Assembly (NCBI RefSeq): GCF_008801925.2
Contig: NZ_CP062804.1
Location: 310,001 to 374,000, forward strand
From: Cupriavidus basilensis
GTDB taxonomy: Bacteria > Pseudomonadota > Gammaproteobacteria > Burkholderiales > Burkholderiaceae
Direction: 5' to 3'
DNA length: 64,000 nt
The first letter of the stretch is position 1. Every line of letters starts with the position of its first letter. Below the pieces are notes generated by a model that was not told the origin of the DNA, made no database searches, and saw only the letters and a list, made by a program, of their open reading frames with translations. Of this stretch, positions 24,824 to 34,655 are shown one piece after another. The position numbers and the translations under genes are program-made.

Positions 24824-25096
24824 ATGGCTGGCGTGATACGAGAGGGCGATCGTCTGAGTCGTGGCGGTGAGGTGCTGCGTGGCGGCACGCGCGAATTCCT
24901 GGGCCGGGCGCTGGCGCGGCGGACAGATCCGGTGCGCTGCGATGTCCATGGGCGCAGCCGCATTGCCCAGGGCAATCCGAACATTCGTGACGGCAATCTC
25001 GAAGTCGCCGAGGATGGCCATCTGTGTGAGTGTGGGTGCGCGCTGATCTCGTCGCTGCCGAACAGCGGCTCGCGCAAGTTGGCCGATGGCGGTTGA
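24824..25096 (+). CDS. PAAR-domain T6SS spike-tip protein
   Basis: PAAR proteins sharpen the VgrG tip. The 90 residues begin GVIREGDRLSRGGEVLRGG, then hold Cys and His in DPVRCDVHG and His and Cys in DGHLCECGCALISS, consistent with the Zn-binding PAAR cone. It is a bare PAAR without extra domains. A GAGGAGAG site precedes the ATG. It overlaps the next gene by 11 bases. Confidence 0.88.
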   Translation: MAGVIREGDRLSRGGEVLRGGTREFLGRALARRTDPVRCDVHGRSRIAQGNPNIRDGNLEVAEDGHLCECGCALISSLPNSGSRKLADGG

Positions 25097-26372
25097 TTTC
25101 TCGCTCTTGCCGGCTCAGGTGCCGGTTCCGCAGAGGGGGCCGTCGCCCTTTGTCTGGTCGGTCGGGTTCATCGTGCTGACGCTGGCCGGGATCGCGTTTG
25201 CGCTCTGGTGCTGGCCGCACAATGCGAAGACGCAGACATTGTGGTTCTGGTTCTGCGTGGTTGTCATCCCCGTGTGCCTGGCAGGCGCGTTTGTCCTGCG
25301 CCGCTTTTCGTACTTTTACAAACGTCGGAACCGGGCACTATCGAGAAACAGGGTGGACAAGGCTTATATCGACATGGTGTTCGATGTGGCGAGCGTCCCC
25401 CTTGCCGTGCTTGCGGCCGGATATCGCCTTCACATCGATGAGAAGGAAAACACGTTTGAAGCGATGGTCGCGCGCAGCGCGAGCCCGCCGACCCGCCCGG
25501 CAAAGGACACCCGCGAAATGATCGTCGCCAGCTGCCTGGAGCCCGAGGTGGCGGCATTGACGTTTGACGATGAGGAGCGGCAGGGCGCCGTGCTCGAATG
25601 GATCTTGCGCTCGTTCGCGCCGCAGATTGCCGATGTTCTGGGCACGGTTCCGGACCGGGTTCCGGTTGAGGTCCATCTGGACATCGGCGGTTCCGTGCTT
25701 TCCCGTGAGGCTATTCAAGCGATCTGGGCGGGATTGCCAGCGTCCGTGCGTTCCTCACGCCTGGATGTGCAGCCGGTCGTCGGGCCGAGCGGCGGGCTGT
25801 GGCTGGTCGATACGATGCTCGATCGCCCAACCCCCGCGCTGCGCGACGTGGTGACGCTGCTGATCAGCGCCAATTTCAGCCTGCTCCGCACGGCTGATCC
25901 TGAACCCGCCAGCGCGGAGGCCGCAGCCATGATGCTGCTCTGTCCGGCCGGGCTTGCACGCAAGGAGCGGCTTGCCGTAGCCGGCTGGTTTCACCGTCCA
26001 CAATCTGACACGCCTGCCCCGCCTGAAGGTGCCCTGCACTACGCGTTGAGGTGGGGCGGGACGACGGGCACGGCAGTGGGTGGCACGCTCCAGACCGGAC
26101 TCGATCAACGTACCGCGGCGCAGATGCTTGTTGCGCTGCGCACGGCGGGCCGCTCGGGCGATGGGGCGTCGTCGTCTGACTTTGCGCTCGACACCCTTGC
26201 CGGCAACACCGGGCCAACTGCGCCGTGGCTCGCGGCGGTGCTCGCACTCGACCGGGCCATTGCGTCCGCTGCGCCGTATGTCGCGGGCGTCCAGGGCGAG
26301 GCGCGGGTCCTGTTTGCCGTCCTTGCGCCACCGGAGCACCACACGCAGCAAGACGTTCTGAAAAATGACTAA
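25086..26372 (+). CDS. T6SS-linked membrane protein of unknown function
   Basis: A 428-residue protein with two N-terminal membrane helices (about residues 22-45 and 50-72) and a large soluble C-terminal part. The soluble part has an LDIGGSVLS segment and several ALR/LAA helices but no motif I can assign to an enzyme. It overlaps both PAAR and tssM, so it is translated as part of the same unit. Its two-helix-plus-domain layout recalls the first part of TssM and the OmpA-domain protein of the other arm. It may be an accessory of the membrane complex. Confidence 0.65.
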   Translation: MAVDFSLLPAQVPVPQRGPSPFVWSVGFIVLTLAGIAFALWCWPHNAKTQTLWFWFCVVVIPVCLAGAFVLRRFSYFYKRRNRALSRNRVDKAYIDMVFDVASVPLAVLAAGYRLHIDEKENTFEAMVARSASPPTRPAKDTREMIVASCLEPEVAALTFDDEERQGAVLEWILRSFAPQIADVLGTVPDRVPVEVHLDIGGSVLSREAIQAIWAGLPASVRSSRLDVQPVVGPSGGLWLVDTMLDRPTPALRDVVTLLISANFSLLRTADPEPASAEAAAMMLLCPAGLARKERLAVAGWFHRPQSDTPAPPEGALHYALRWGGTTGTAVGGTLQTGLDQRTAAQMLVALRTAGRSGDGASSSDFALDTLAGNTGPTAPWLAAVLALDRAIASAAPYVAGVQGEARVLFAVLAPPEHHTQQDVLKND

Positions 26373-29300
26373 ATTCCGTACCGACGTATTCTCGTATCTG
26401 CTCGTGGCGATTGTCGCGGGCGGCCTGATCTGGTTCCAGGGGGATCTGTTCTGGCTCGATTCCGAAACAAAGAAGACCCTGGCGATCATTGCCCTTTGTG
26501 CATTCCTTGTCGCGCTTGCGCTCTATTTCGGTTTTGAGCCGAGACGCGAGGAAGGTGCGGCTGCGCGCCATTTGGCAAAGCTATTGCACTGGAAGCCCGC
26601 GCGGTTCGCCGGGACGACCCAGGCGCTGCTGGTACCGGAAGATACGCCGAAGACGTCGGATGCCTTGCCGCGCCTATGCGAGCTGCTGCGCAGCGAGCAC
26701 GGCTGGCGTTGGCGCTACCGCCAGCCCTGGCTGCTCCTCACCGGCGACGATGCCGCCATTGCCCGCCTCCTGCCCGAACTGGCAGAACAGGGCTGGCTGA
26801 TCACCCCCGACGCGGTGTTGCTATGGAGCAAGGCCAACAAGGAGGGCTGGCCGGACGCCGACTGGCTCAAGGCACTCTACAAACTACGCCGCCGCCGTCC
26901 GGTGGACGCGGTGATTCTCACAACGGATAGTGCTGTGGATCTGCAGGCGCAGCGCCGCGGCACCCATCCCGATGGGATGCGCCTGGCGCGCATCGCCGAA
27001 TTGCTGCGCTGGTCCGCCCCGGTCTACTTGCTGGATGTGGCGGAGGCGAGAACGGTGGGCCACGGCGTCATGCCGGTCATCAGTTGCGAACTGCCGCGCC
27101 AGGCGCACGCGGACGCCATCGATGGCGCGCTGCGCACGCTGCGCGACCAGCTGGCGCAGCGCGTCGTCGCGCAAACTGATGGCGGGCAACCGCGACCGCT
27201 ATATGGGGGAGCTTTCCCAGCGGCTCGACACCCGCGGCAAAGCGCTCGCCGACTGGATCGCCGGATTGGGGAGCCGGCAGCGCCGGCGCATCGCCGTGGA
27301 GGGTATCGTCTTTGCGCCGTATCCACGGCCTATTGCCGGCGATGCGAGCGTGCAGAGCAGCGTCGACCTGCCGCTCTGGCATTACCTGGGCGAAGCCGCC
27401 CGCCGCCAGCCCGGACAGCGCGTTGGCTGGCACCCGGTCACGGTGTCTGCCATCGTGGGCCTGACGGCCATCGGCTTGTGGAGTGCCGGCATGCTGGTGT
27501 CCGGCGTGCTGAACGGGCGGGACATCCACGCCGCCCGGCAATCCGTGAACGGCTTTCAGGCGGCCCCCAACCCGGCGGCCCGCCTGCGCGCGCTCCTTGC
27601 CTTGCAGCAGCAGATCGAGCGCTACGAGTACCGTACCCAGCATCATGCGCCGCTTGCGACCCGCTTTGGCCTGAATCGCGATCCGGCGGTCCTTGCCGCG
27701 CTGTGGAAGCCCTACGCGCAGGCCAGCCGCGAGCTGCTGGTCGCGCCGGTGCAGCGGGATCTGGAGGCGTCGCTGGTGGATCTTGCGCAACTGCGCACCA
27801 CGGTGCTGGATGACACGACCAACCGGGTGGCGCTGAGCGGCCATCAGGCGCTCAAGACCTATCTGATGCTGGCCAACCCTGAACGCGCCCAGGCGGCCTT
27901 CCTGGCCCCGCAACTGGTGCAGCATTGGTCCACCGATGCCCGGATGACCCCGGGCGAGCGGCAGGACGTCGCCGAGCGCTTGCTCAAGTTTTATGCGGAG
28001 CATTTGAAGTCCAACCCGGCAGGGCGTATCGAGCCGCGGCCCGAACTGGTCGCCGGGGCCCGCCAGACGCTGCTGGCCGTGATCGGGGAGCGCAATGCCG
28101 AGGACACCGTCTATCGGGGCGTGATCCAGGCCTTTGGCGAGCACGCTGGCAGCAAGTATCCGGACCAGACCCTGGCGGCGCTGACCGCCGGCACCGATCC
28201 CCGGGGGCTGGTGCGCGCCACCGCCATCGTGCCGGGGGTCTTCACCCGCCAGGCCTATGAGGGCTATGTGGCCCCGGCGATCGAGCAGGCCGCCAGGCGC
28301 ACGGAGATCGCCAATGACTGGGTGCTGACCGACGGCAAGCCGCAGCAGCAGACGCAAGCGACGGCAGGCCGCTCGGCCGAAGCGCTACAGGCGGCCCTGA
28401 CCGAGCAGTACTTCGCCGATTACGCGGAGCATTGGCAGGGCTTCATGAACAGCCTGCAATGGGAGGCCGCGCCGACCCTGCCGGCTGCGATCGGGCAGCT
28501 CAAGCTGATGGCCGATGCGCGCCAGTCGCCGGTGATCGCGCTGATGAAGTCGCTCGAGTACCAGGGTGGCGCTGGCGCCCGCAAGGACTCGCTGTCCGAT
28601 ACGCTGGTGGCCAAGACGCAGGACCTGCTGGGCAGGAAGCCGGCGGGGCCCGAGGTGGCGAAGCCGGACGCGGCGGGGCCGCTGGGCGCGGCCTTTGGCC
28701 CGGTGCTGCGGCTGGTGGCGCAGGGCCAGCCCGGCAGCACCCATGCCGGCACCAACGCTGGCGCCAGCGGTGACCTGAGCCTGCAACGGTTCCTCGACCG
28801 CGCAACGGCACTGCGCTTGCGCCTGCAGCAGGTCGGCAACAGCGCCGATGCCGATGCGCAGGCCCGCCAGATGGCGCAGGCGCTGTTCCAGGGCAAGGGC
28901 TCGGAACTGGCCGACACCCAGGCCTATGCGCAGCTGATGGCGGCGAGCCTCGGCAGCCAGTGGGCTGGCATGGGCGAGACACTGTTCGTGCGGCCCATCG
29001 CGCAGGCCACGCAGACGGTGCTGCAACCGGCGCAGGCAAGCCTGAACGATGCGTGGCGCCAGAGCATTGCGATGACATGGAGCCGCTCGTTTGCCGGACG
29101 CTATCCGTTTGCGGACACCGCCAACGATGCCTCGCTGGCCGAGCTGGCGCGCTTCCTGCGCCCGCACAGCGGCTTGATCGGGTCCTTCCTCGGCACGCAA
29201 CTGGCGGGCGTGCTCGCGCTGCAGGGCGATCAGTGGCTGCCGGCGGCCACCGGCGGGCAGGCGCAGTCCTTCGATCCGGCCTTCCTCAACGCGATCAACA

Positions 29301-29839
29301 CCTTGCAGCGCATGGCGGCGCACCTGCTGGCGCAGGGCGAGCCACAGTACCGCTTCGAGTTCAAGCCGGTCCCCACCCCGGGCCTGACCGACACGCTGCT
29401 GACGCTCGATGGCCAGACGCTGCACTACTACAACCAGCGCGAGACGTGGCAGGCGCTGACGTGGCCGGGCAAGAACCTGCAGGACCCGGGTACCCGGCTG
29501 CAGTGGCAGACCGAGCGCGCCGGCACCAGCAAGAGTTATGAGTTCGGCGGCCGCTGGGGCCTGGTGCGGATGCTGGAGCGGGCGCACATCGAGCCGGTGG
29601 ATAGCGCGAACTACCAGCTGACGTGGCAGGCGAGGCCGGACGCGCTGGATGCGTCGGAAGCGCTAGAGGGGCCCGGCGCGCCGAAGGCCTCTGCCGAGCG
29701 CCAGGCCGATGCGCTCGGCCGGACCTTCGCCGAAGATCCCGACAGCCTGACGGCGCGCAGCGCCCAGGCGCCGGTTGCGGCGGACGTGACCTATCCGGTG
29801 CGCTACGCTACAGCTACACAAAGAGGATCAACACGATGA
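26365..29839 (+). pseudogene. tssM: T6SS membrane protein TssM (IcmF), split by a one-base frameshift
   Basis: TssM spans the inner membrane and forms the trans-envelope channel with TssJ and TssL. The first part (26365 to about 27175) has two N-terminal helices and the IcmF cytoplasmic domain ending LRDQLAQRVVAQ. The rest (about 27176 to 29839) continues in the next frame with MAGNRDRYMGELSQRL, a third helix near residues 355-380, the periplasmic IcmF-related region and the C-terminal TssM domain. Removing one A from CAAACTG near 27173-27177 restores one protein of about 1157 residues, a normal size. The nucleotide-binding loop expected near PWLLLTGDDAA has no GKT. The stop overlaps tssJ by ATGA. 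Either a true mutation or a sequencing error in an A run. Confidence 0.9.
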
Positions 29840-30441
29840 GGCGACAGCTTCGAAACGGCGCCCTACTGCTGGCTGCCACCCATATAGCCGGTTGCGGCGT
29901 GGGCCAGGCCGTAAAGGACAGCACGGTGGAGGCAGCGAAATGGGCCTTCACGACGCAGGTCAAGACCATGAGCCTCGATCTGACCAGCCGGTCGTCGTTA
30001 AATACAAACGGCGCCGGGCAATCGTTGTCGACGGTGGTGCGGATCTACCAGCTGAAATCGCCGCAGGCCTTTGAGCAATTGAGCTATGCGCGACTGCAGG
30101 CCAATGATCTCGAATTACTCCAGCCCGATCTGCTGGCGACCAAGGACGTCATCCTGCGCCCCGATGCGAGCGTGAGCCTGAGCGAGCCGATGCATGCCGA
30201 GGCGGAATATGTCGGGGTCATCGCGCTCTTCCGCAGTCCCGGCAAGGAGACGGTCTGGAAGCTGGTGGTGCCGAAGAAACAGTGGAAGAAGACCGATCCG
30301 GTGAGGATCGAGGTGCGCGGCAGCACGCTGGAGCTGGTGGGGGCCAGCTTTGACGGTCCCGGCGCCGTGGATGGCGCTGTCATTGTGCGTTTCGCCAGCA
30401 CGCTCCGCGATAGTGAGTACGTTGCACCACATGTCAGTTAA
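29836..30441 (+). CDS. tssJ: T6SS outer-membrane lipoprotein TssJ
   Basis: TssJ anchors TssM to the outer membrane. The 201 residues start with a lipoprotein signal (lipobox IAGC, about residue 20) and continue with the beta-sandwich pattern: VVRIYQLKSPQAFEQLSYA, then LLATKDVILRPDASVSL and AEYVGVIALFRSP. The ATG overlaps the tssM stop. It is the last clear T6SS structural gene of the plus arm. Confidence 0.93.
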   Translation: MRRQLRNGALLLAATHIAGCGVGQAVKDSTVEAAKWAFTTQVKTMSLDLTSRSSLNTNGAGQSLSTVVRIYQLKSPQAFEQLSYARLQANDLELLQPDLLATKDVILRPDASVSLSEPMHAEAEYVGVIALFRSPGKETVWKLVVPKKQWKKTDPVRIEVRGSTLELVGASFDGPGAVDGAVIVRFASTLRDSEYVAPHVS

Positions 30442-30480
30442 GCTGCGGCTTGCATTCCTGCAATTTCCTGACAACTCGCC

Positions 30481-31869
30481 GTGCTACTCCCCATTCGCAA
30501 TAAAGCCACTGCTGCCGCCGCCGCTCTGACCCTTGCCATCGCGTGCGTGAATTCGGCTTTCGCGACCGACTTCCTGGCGCCAGGCATTTATCGTGTCGAG
30601 CCAGATTCCCAGCTGAGCCCGCCCAACAGAGTGCCGGAAGCCGAGACAAGCCGCTTCAAGGAGCGTTTCGAGCACGCCTTGCCCAAGTCGGCGGATATCA
30701 CCTTTGCGGTGGTGTCGCACGAACCCGGTTCGGGCGGCAACAGGGTGCACTTTCTTGTAGACAAGGACTACAAGACCGACGTGAACTCCGCGAACAAGCT
30801 ATGCGTGGCCTATGCCTTTCCGGGCTGGAACGATTACTCGGCATCCCAGCCGTTCTGCCGAACCAACATCAGCAACGAGTCTGAGGCACTGCTGAAACGG
30901 CGGACGACGGCGGCGTTCACCGTGACCTGGCAGCCCAGGAAGACGTACCTGAGCACCGAGACCATTCGGCCACAACGCAAGCCAACGGCCGACGAGGTCG
31001 GCGCTTGCGCGCTTGGCGTATGCAGCCCCGAGGCGTATGGCAAGGGGGTCAACCATTATGAGATGGCTTACTACGCGGATAGCTTTGCCCTCGACAGAGT
31101 CCGGCCTTACCAGACGATCGTGCATCTCACCAAGGCGGTGCCACTATTTGCACGAGCCAATCGTGACACGATCCTGACCCGTCTCGACGCGGGGATTTAT
31201 GTTCCCGTCCTCTCCACGGATGCGCAATGGTATGAAATCGAGCGCGTCGGGCGGGACGGCTCGATCACCCACGGCTGGGTCGACCGCGACGATGCGGTCG
31301 CTGTGAATTGGGTTGCGCAACGTGCCAGAACGCGCGATTTCCTGTTTCGCGTCGCATTTGTCGAGGACGAGCTCACATCCGACGCTCCGCACGCGGTCGC
31401 CATTGAAATCATCGATCGAAAATCCGGCGTTCGTACTCAGGTCATTCGTGACTTCGATTCCGATCCCGGCATTGCGGCGTCCGCGGACGCCTTGCGCGTG
31501 GTCGATGCCAATTTCGACGGTTATCCGGACATTTCGATTTTTGGCATGTCGGGAGGCGCCGGGCCGAACAGCACCGAGAACTTCTTCTTGTTCGACGCCG
31601 CCCGGCGACGGTTCGTTTTTGATGAGACCTTGTCGGGACTGTCGCAGATCGCCATCGACTCCCGCACGCGCTCCATTTCCTCGGCGCAGCGCAATAGCTG
31701 CTGCAGCCACTCGGCGCAAACTTACCGTTACGCCGGCAGAACGCTGACGCTGGTTTCGACCTGGGACGAAAGCCTGACGGCAGACGGGAAATGGCTGGAG
31801 ACAACCATAGGCCGCGTGCGCGATGGGAAGCTGCATTACCAGACACGACGAACAAGGCCGGAGCGGTGA
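30481..31869 (+). CDS. Secreted protein of unknown function with a Ca-binding-like C-terminal motif
   Basis: A 462-residue protein with a GTG start and a signal peptide (about residues 1-28, cut near SAFA-TD). A mid-region has the aromatic-rich MAYYADSFALDR and a possible SH3-like stretch (TRLDAGIYVPVLSTDAQWYEIE). Near residues 340-360 it reads VDANFDGYPDISIFGMSGGAG, the pattern seen in XAC2610-type and FG-GAP-like proteins. XAC2610-type proteins include lysozyme inhibitors, so a periplasmic protective role is possible but only inferred. It follows tssJ by 39 bases with no clear terminator, so it may be read with the T6SS arm. Confidence 0.65.
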   Translation: MLLPIRNKATAAAAALTLAIACVNSAFATDFLAPGIYRVEPDSQLSPPNRVPEAETSRFKERFEHALPKSADITFAVVSHEPGSGGNRVHFLVDKDYKTDVNSANKLCVAYAFPGWNDYSASQPFCRTNISNESEALLKRRTTAAFTVTWQPRKTYLSTETIRPQRKPTADEVGACALGVCSPEAYGKGVNHYEMAYYADSFALDRVRPYQTIVHLTKAVPLFARANRDTILTRLDAGIYVPVLSTDAQWYEIERVGRDGSITHGWVDRDDAVAVNWVAQRARTRDFLFRVAFVEDELTSDAPHAVAIEIIDRKSGVRTQVIRDFDSDPGIAASADALRVVDANFDGYPDISIFGMSGGAGPNSTENFFLFDAARRRFVFDETLSGLSQIAIDSRTRSISSAQRNSCCSHSAQTYRYAGRTLTLVSTWDESLTADGKWLETTIGRVRDGKLHYQTRRTRPER

Positions 31870-31965
31870 TACCGGTGATACCGTTGATACAACAGGGATG
31901 GCGTGGCGCGCCCCGCCTGCGGTTTGCGGGGTGGCCGGTTGAATACGCAATCCTCAAGCGGTCCT

Positions 31966-33657
31966 TTACCCCATCATCGCCGACGGCAACCGCTTGCCCA
32001 CCCAATCGCGCTCTTCTTCATAAGCCCGCGCCAGGCGCAACACCGACAAATCGTCTCGCGGCCGCCCAATCAACTGCATCCCCATCGGCAACCCCTGCGG
32101 CCCGAATCCCACCGGCACGCTAATCGCCGGACATCCCGACAGCGTCCAGGGAAACACCACTTCCATCCAGCGGTGATAGGTATCCATCTCGCGGCCGGCG
32201 ATCTGCTTCGGCCAGGGCTGGTTCACATCGAATGGGAAGACTTGCGCCGTCGGCACCGCGATGTAGTCGAACTGCTTGAACACGCCTAGCAGCGCTTGAT
32301 ACCAGGCGCTGCGCTCCATGCTGGCGGCATAGACGTCGCTGGCGCTGAGCTTGAGCATGCCTTCGATCTCCCAGATCGCGGAGTCCTTGAGCAGCGCGCG
32401 CTTGGCCGGGTCCTGGTAGAAGGGCAGCATGCCGTTGCCGACCAGGAAATGACGGTGCACCAGCCAGGTCTTCCAGAGCCGTTCCGGCGAGAACGGGGGC
32501 TTGATGGCTTCCACCTGCACGCCAAAGGCCGGGAAGGCGTTGAGGGCATCCTCGCACAGCGGCAGGATGCCGGCTTCCATGGGCAGGTAGCCGTCCCAGT
32601 CGCCCAGCCATGCCACGCGCTTGCCCTTGAGGTTGGTCTTCAGCACGTCGGCCACATTGGCCGGGGTGAGCGTGGCCAGTACCGGGTCCTGCGCGAGTGC
32701 CTGCGGCGTGCGCGCATCGGGGCCGGCCTGTGTGGCCAGCAGCAAGGCCACGTCGGCGACGGTGCGTGCCATGGGCCCTTCGTAGCCGAGTTGCTGGATA
32801 AAGACTTCCGGGGCCGGGCCGTAGGGCACGCGGCCGGCACTGGGGCGCATGCCATAGACGTTGCAGAAGCCGGCCGGGTTGCGCAGCGAGCCGCCGAAGT
32901 CGCTGCCGTCCGCTACCGGCAGCATGCGCAGCGCCAGCGCGGCGGCCGCGCCGCCGCTGCTGCCGCCGACGGTGCGGCTGGCGTCATAGGGATTGCGGGT
33001 GGCGCCGTAGACAGGGTTGAAGGTTTGCGAGCCCAGGCCGAACTCCGGCGTGTTGGTCTTGCCGATCAGCACGGCGCCGGCGGCGCGTGCGCGCTCCACG
33101 ATGATGGCGTCCGCCGTGGGCACGTTGTCCCGAAAGATGGGTGAGCCGAAGGTGGTGCGGATGCCGCGCGTGAGCGCCAGGTCCTTGGGGGCTTGCGGCA
33201 TGCCGTGCATCCAGCCGGCTGAGCGGCCGGCGGCCAGGGCCTGGTCGCAGGCGGTGGCTTCCTGCAGCAGCACTTCGGGCTCACGCAGCGCGACGATGGC
33301 GTTGGCGCCGGGATTCACCCGTGCGATGTGGTCCAGGTAGGCCGCCATGACTTCGCGGGCCGACAGCCTGCGGGCATGGATCTCGCGCGAGAGTTGCCAG
33401 GCCGGCATCATGACGATGGGATTCGGGCCGCCAGCCGTGGTGGCGGGGCCGGGTGCGTCCGTTGCCCCATTCTTGCCGGCGGGGGGCGCCGCGCTGGCGC
33501 TGCTGGCAGTGACGCCAGCGGCGATGCCGGCTAGCGTGGCGCCTGCCAGGTGGCCCAGCAAATGGCGCCGCGAAGGTTGTCCGGGGGCGGGGCCATTGGC
33601 GGCGTTGCGCGCATTGCCGCTATCACGGTCACGGTCTGTGTTGCCTGTGGGGGTCAT
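31966..33657 (-). CDS. Tat-exported amidase (amidase signature family)
   Basis: A 563-residue hydrolase that should cleave an amide, probably in the periplasm. The N-terminus has a Tat motif SRRHLLGHLAG and an Ala-rich hydrophobic stretch. The amidase signature triad is visible: Lys in LIGKTNTPEFG, the Ser in VGGSSGGAAAALAL and the nucleophile Ser in GSDFGGSLRNPAG. The ATG at 33657 has a GAGG site about 10 bases upstream; the frame extends 37 codons further without support. It lies 55 bases downstream of the cytochrome gene of the aromatic amine dehydrogenase cluster and on the same strand. It might act on amide by-products of amines, which is inference. Confidence 0.88.
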   Translation of the reverse strand: MTPTGNTDRDRDSGNARNAANGPAPGQPSRRHLLGHLAGATLAGIAAGVTASSASAAPPAGKNGATDAPGPATTAGGPNPIVMMPAWQLSREIHARRLSAREVMAAYLDHIARVNPGANAIVALREPEVLLQEATACDQALAAGRSAGWMHGMPQAPKDLALTRGIRTTFGSPIFRDNVPTADAIIVERARAAGAVLIGKTNTPEFGLGSQTFNPVYGATRNPYDASRTVGGSSGGAAAALALRMLPVADGSDFGGSLRNPAGFCNVYGMRPSAGRVPYGPAPEVFIQQLGYEGPMARTVADVALLLATQAGPDARTPQALAQDPVLATLTPANVADVLKTNLKGKRVAWLGDWDGYLPMEAGILPLCEDALNAFPAFGVQVEAIKPPFSPERLWKTWLVHRHFLVGNGMLPFYQDPAKRALLKDSAIWEIEGMLKLSASDVYAASMERSAWYQALLGVFKQFDYIAVPTAQVFPFDVNQPWPKQIAGREMDTYHRWMEVVFPWTLSGCPAISVPVGFGPQGLPMGMQLIGRPRDDLSVLRLARAYEEERDWVGKRLPSAMMG

Positions 33658-33712
33658 CGTGTCGTTCCTCGTTCCGGTTTTTTTGTCCCGCGTATTTGTT
33701 TGCGTGAGTTTG

Positions 33713-34198
33713 TCACATTGGCCCGGGGCTGGCGCGGGCGGTCTTGTCCGGCGTCGGCGTTGCGCCACTGCCCAGGATCGCCGCGCGGTGCGCGCTCACG
33801 TCGTCGAGCGGCTGGCGGCGATAGCGGCCCACCTCCTCGGTGCTGAACGCCTCCACGTCGTTGTGGCCGGTGAGCGCGGGCATCAGCCAGTTCATCAGCC
33901 CTGCGATCTCTGCGTCGCTCAGGGCGGAGGCCGAGGTGCCCGGCACCTGGATCAGGAACGCGCGCCCGGCCGGCGTGGCAAGCAGCAAGGGCACGGTCTC
34001 GCGCATGTCGGGGATGCCGGCCGAGGGCTTGCCGCGGGCATCGGGCTGGTGGCAGCCGGAGCAGTGCAGCAGGTAGTTGTCGCGCGCGTGGCGCAGTTCG
34101 GCCTGTGCGCTCGCGGTCGTGGCCAGCATGGCCAGCGCCAGCAGGCACAGCCCGCGGCGCGCGGCCGCGCGCAAGGTGCGAGCGCTGCGCGATGCCAT
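33713..34198 (-). CDS. Monohaem cytochrome c, periplasmic
   Basis: A 161-residue protein with a signal peptide (cut near TTASA-QA) and one haem site CSGCH. The axial Met is probably one of those in the C-terminal part (for example LMNWLMPAL). It starts one base after the stop of another cytochrome gene. In the aau cluster small cytochromes of this kind are candidates for taking electrons from the dehydrogenase or passing them on. Confidence 0.85.
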   Translation of the reverse strand: MASRSARTLRAAARRGLCLLALAMLATTASAQAELRHARDNYLLHCSGCHQPDARGKPSAGIPDMRETVPLLLATPAGRAFLIQVPGTSASALSDAEIAGLMNWLMPALTGHNDVEAFSTEEVGRYRRQPLDDVSAHRAAILGSGATPTPDKTARASPGPM

Positions 34199-34199
34199 G

Positions 34200-34655
34200 C
34201 TATTGCCCCGCCTCGCGCAGCTTGCGCACGGCCCCCGGGGTCTTGCGCTCGGCGCGTGCGCGGGCCAGCGTATCGGTGTTCACGGCCTGTTCGGGTGCGC
34301 CGTTGCTCGCCGCCAGCCACGACAGCACGGCGGCCAGCGATGCATCCGGCAGCGTGGCGAAGCTGGGCATGACGCCGTTGAACGACTGGCCCTGCGACTG
34401 GATCGGGCCAGCGAGGCCGTGGGTCAGCACATTGGCCAGGTAGTCCTGGCCCGCCGGCGTGGCGAGCCGCTCGCGCAGCGCGCCGGCCAGCGGCGGCGCC
34501 ACGCCGGCAATGCCCGAGGCATCGGCATTGTGGCAAGCGGCGCAGTGCGTGCCGAACAAGGCCTTGCCCTGGTCAGCCAGCGACTCGGCAAGGGCGATGC
34601 TTGCGGGCGCCACGCATGCCAGGCACAGCGCGAGGTGTGGGAGAGATCGCTTCAT
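34200..34655 (-). CDS. Monohaem cytochrome c, periplasmic
   Basis: A 151-residue protein with a signal peptide (cut near ALA-ES) and haem motif CAACH. The segment FNGVMPSFATLPDASLAAVLSWL matches class I cytochromes with axial Met in GVMPSF. It starts with an ATGA overlap with the aauA stop and a GGAG site in front, so it is translated with the dehydrogenase. No amicyanin or azurin gene is present, so this pair of cytochromes is the likely electron outlet. Confidence 0.87.
   Translation of the reverse strand: MKRSLPHLALCLACVAPASIALAESLADQGKALFGTHCAACHNADASGIAGVAPPLAGALRERLATPAGQDYLANVLTHGLAGPIQSQGQSFNGVMPSFATLPDASLAAVLSWLAASNGAPEQAVNTDTLARARAERKTPGAVRKLREAGQ

Noticed and set aside
31911..31931. 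Hairpin CCCCGC-N9-GCGGGG between the convergent secreted protein and amidase genes as a terminator
   Set aside because: The stem is only six pairs and no T tract follows on either strand.
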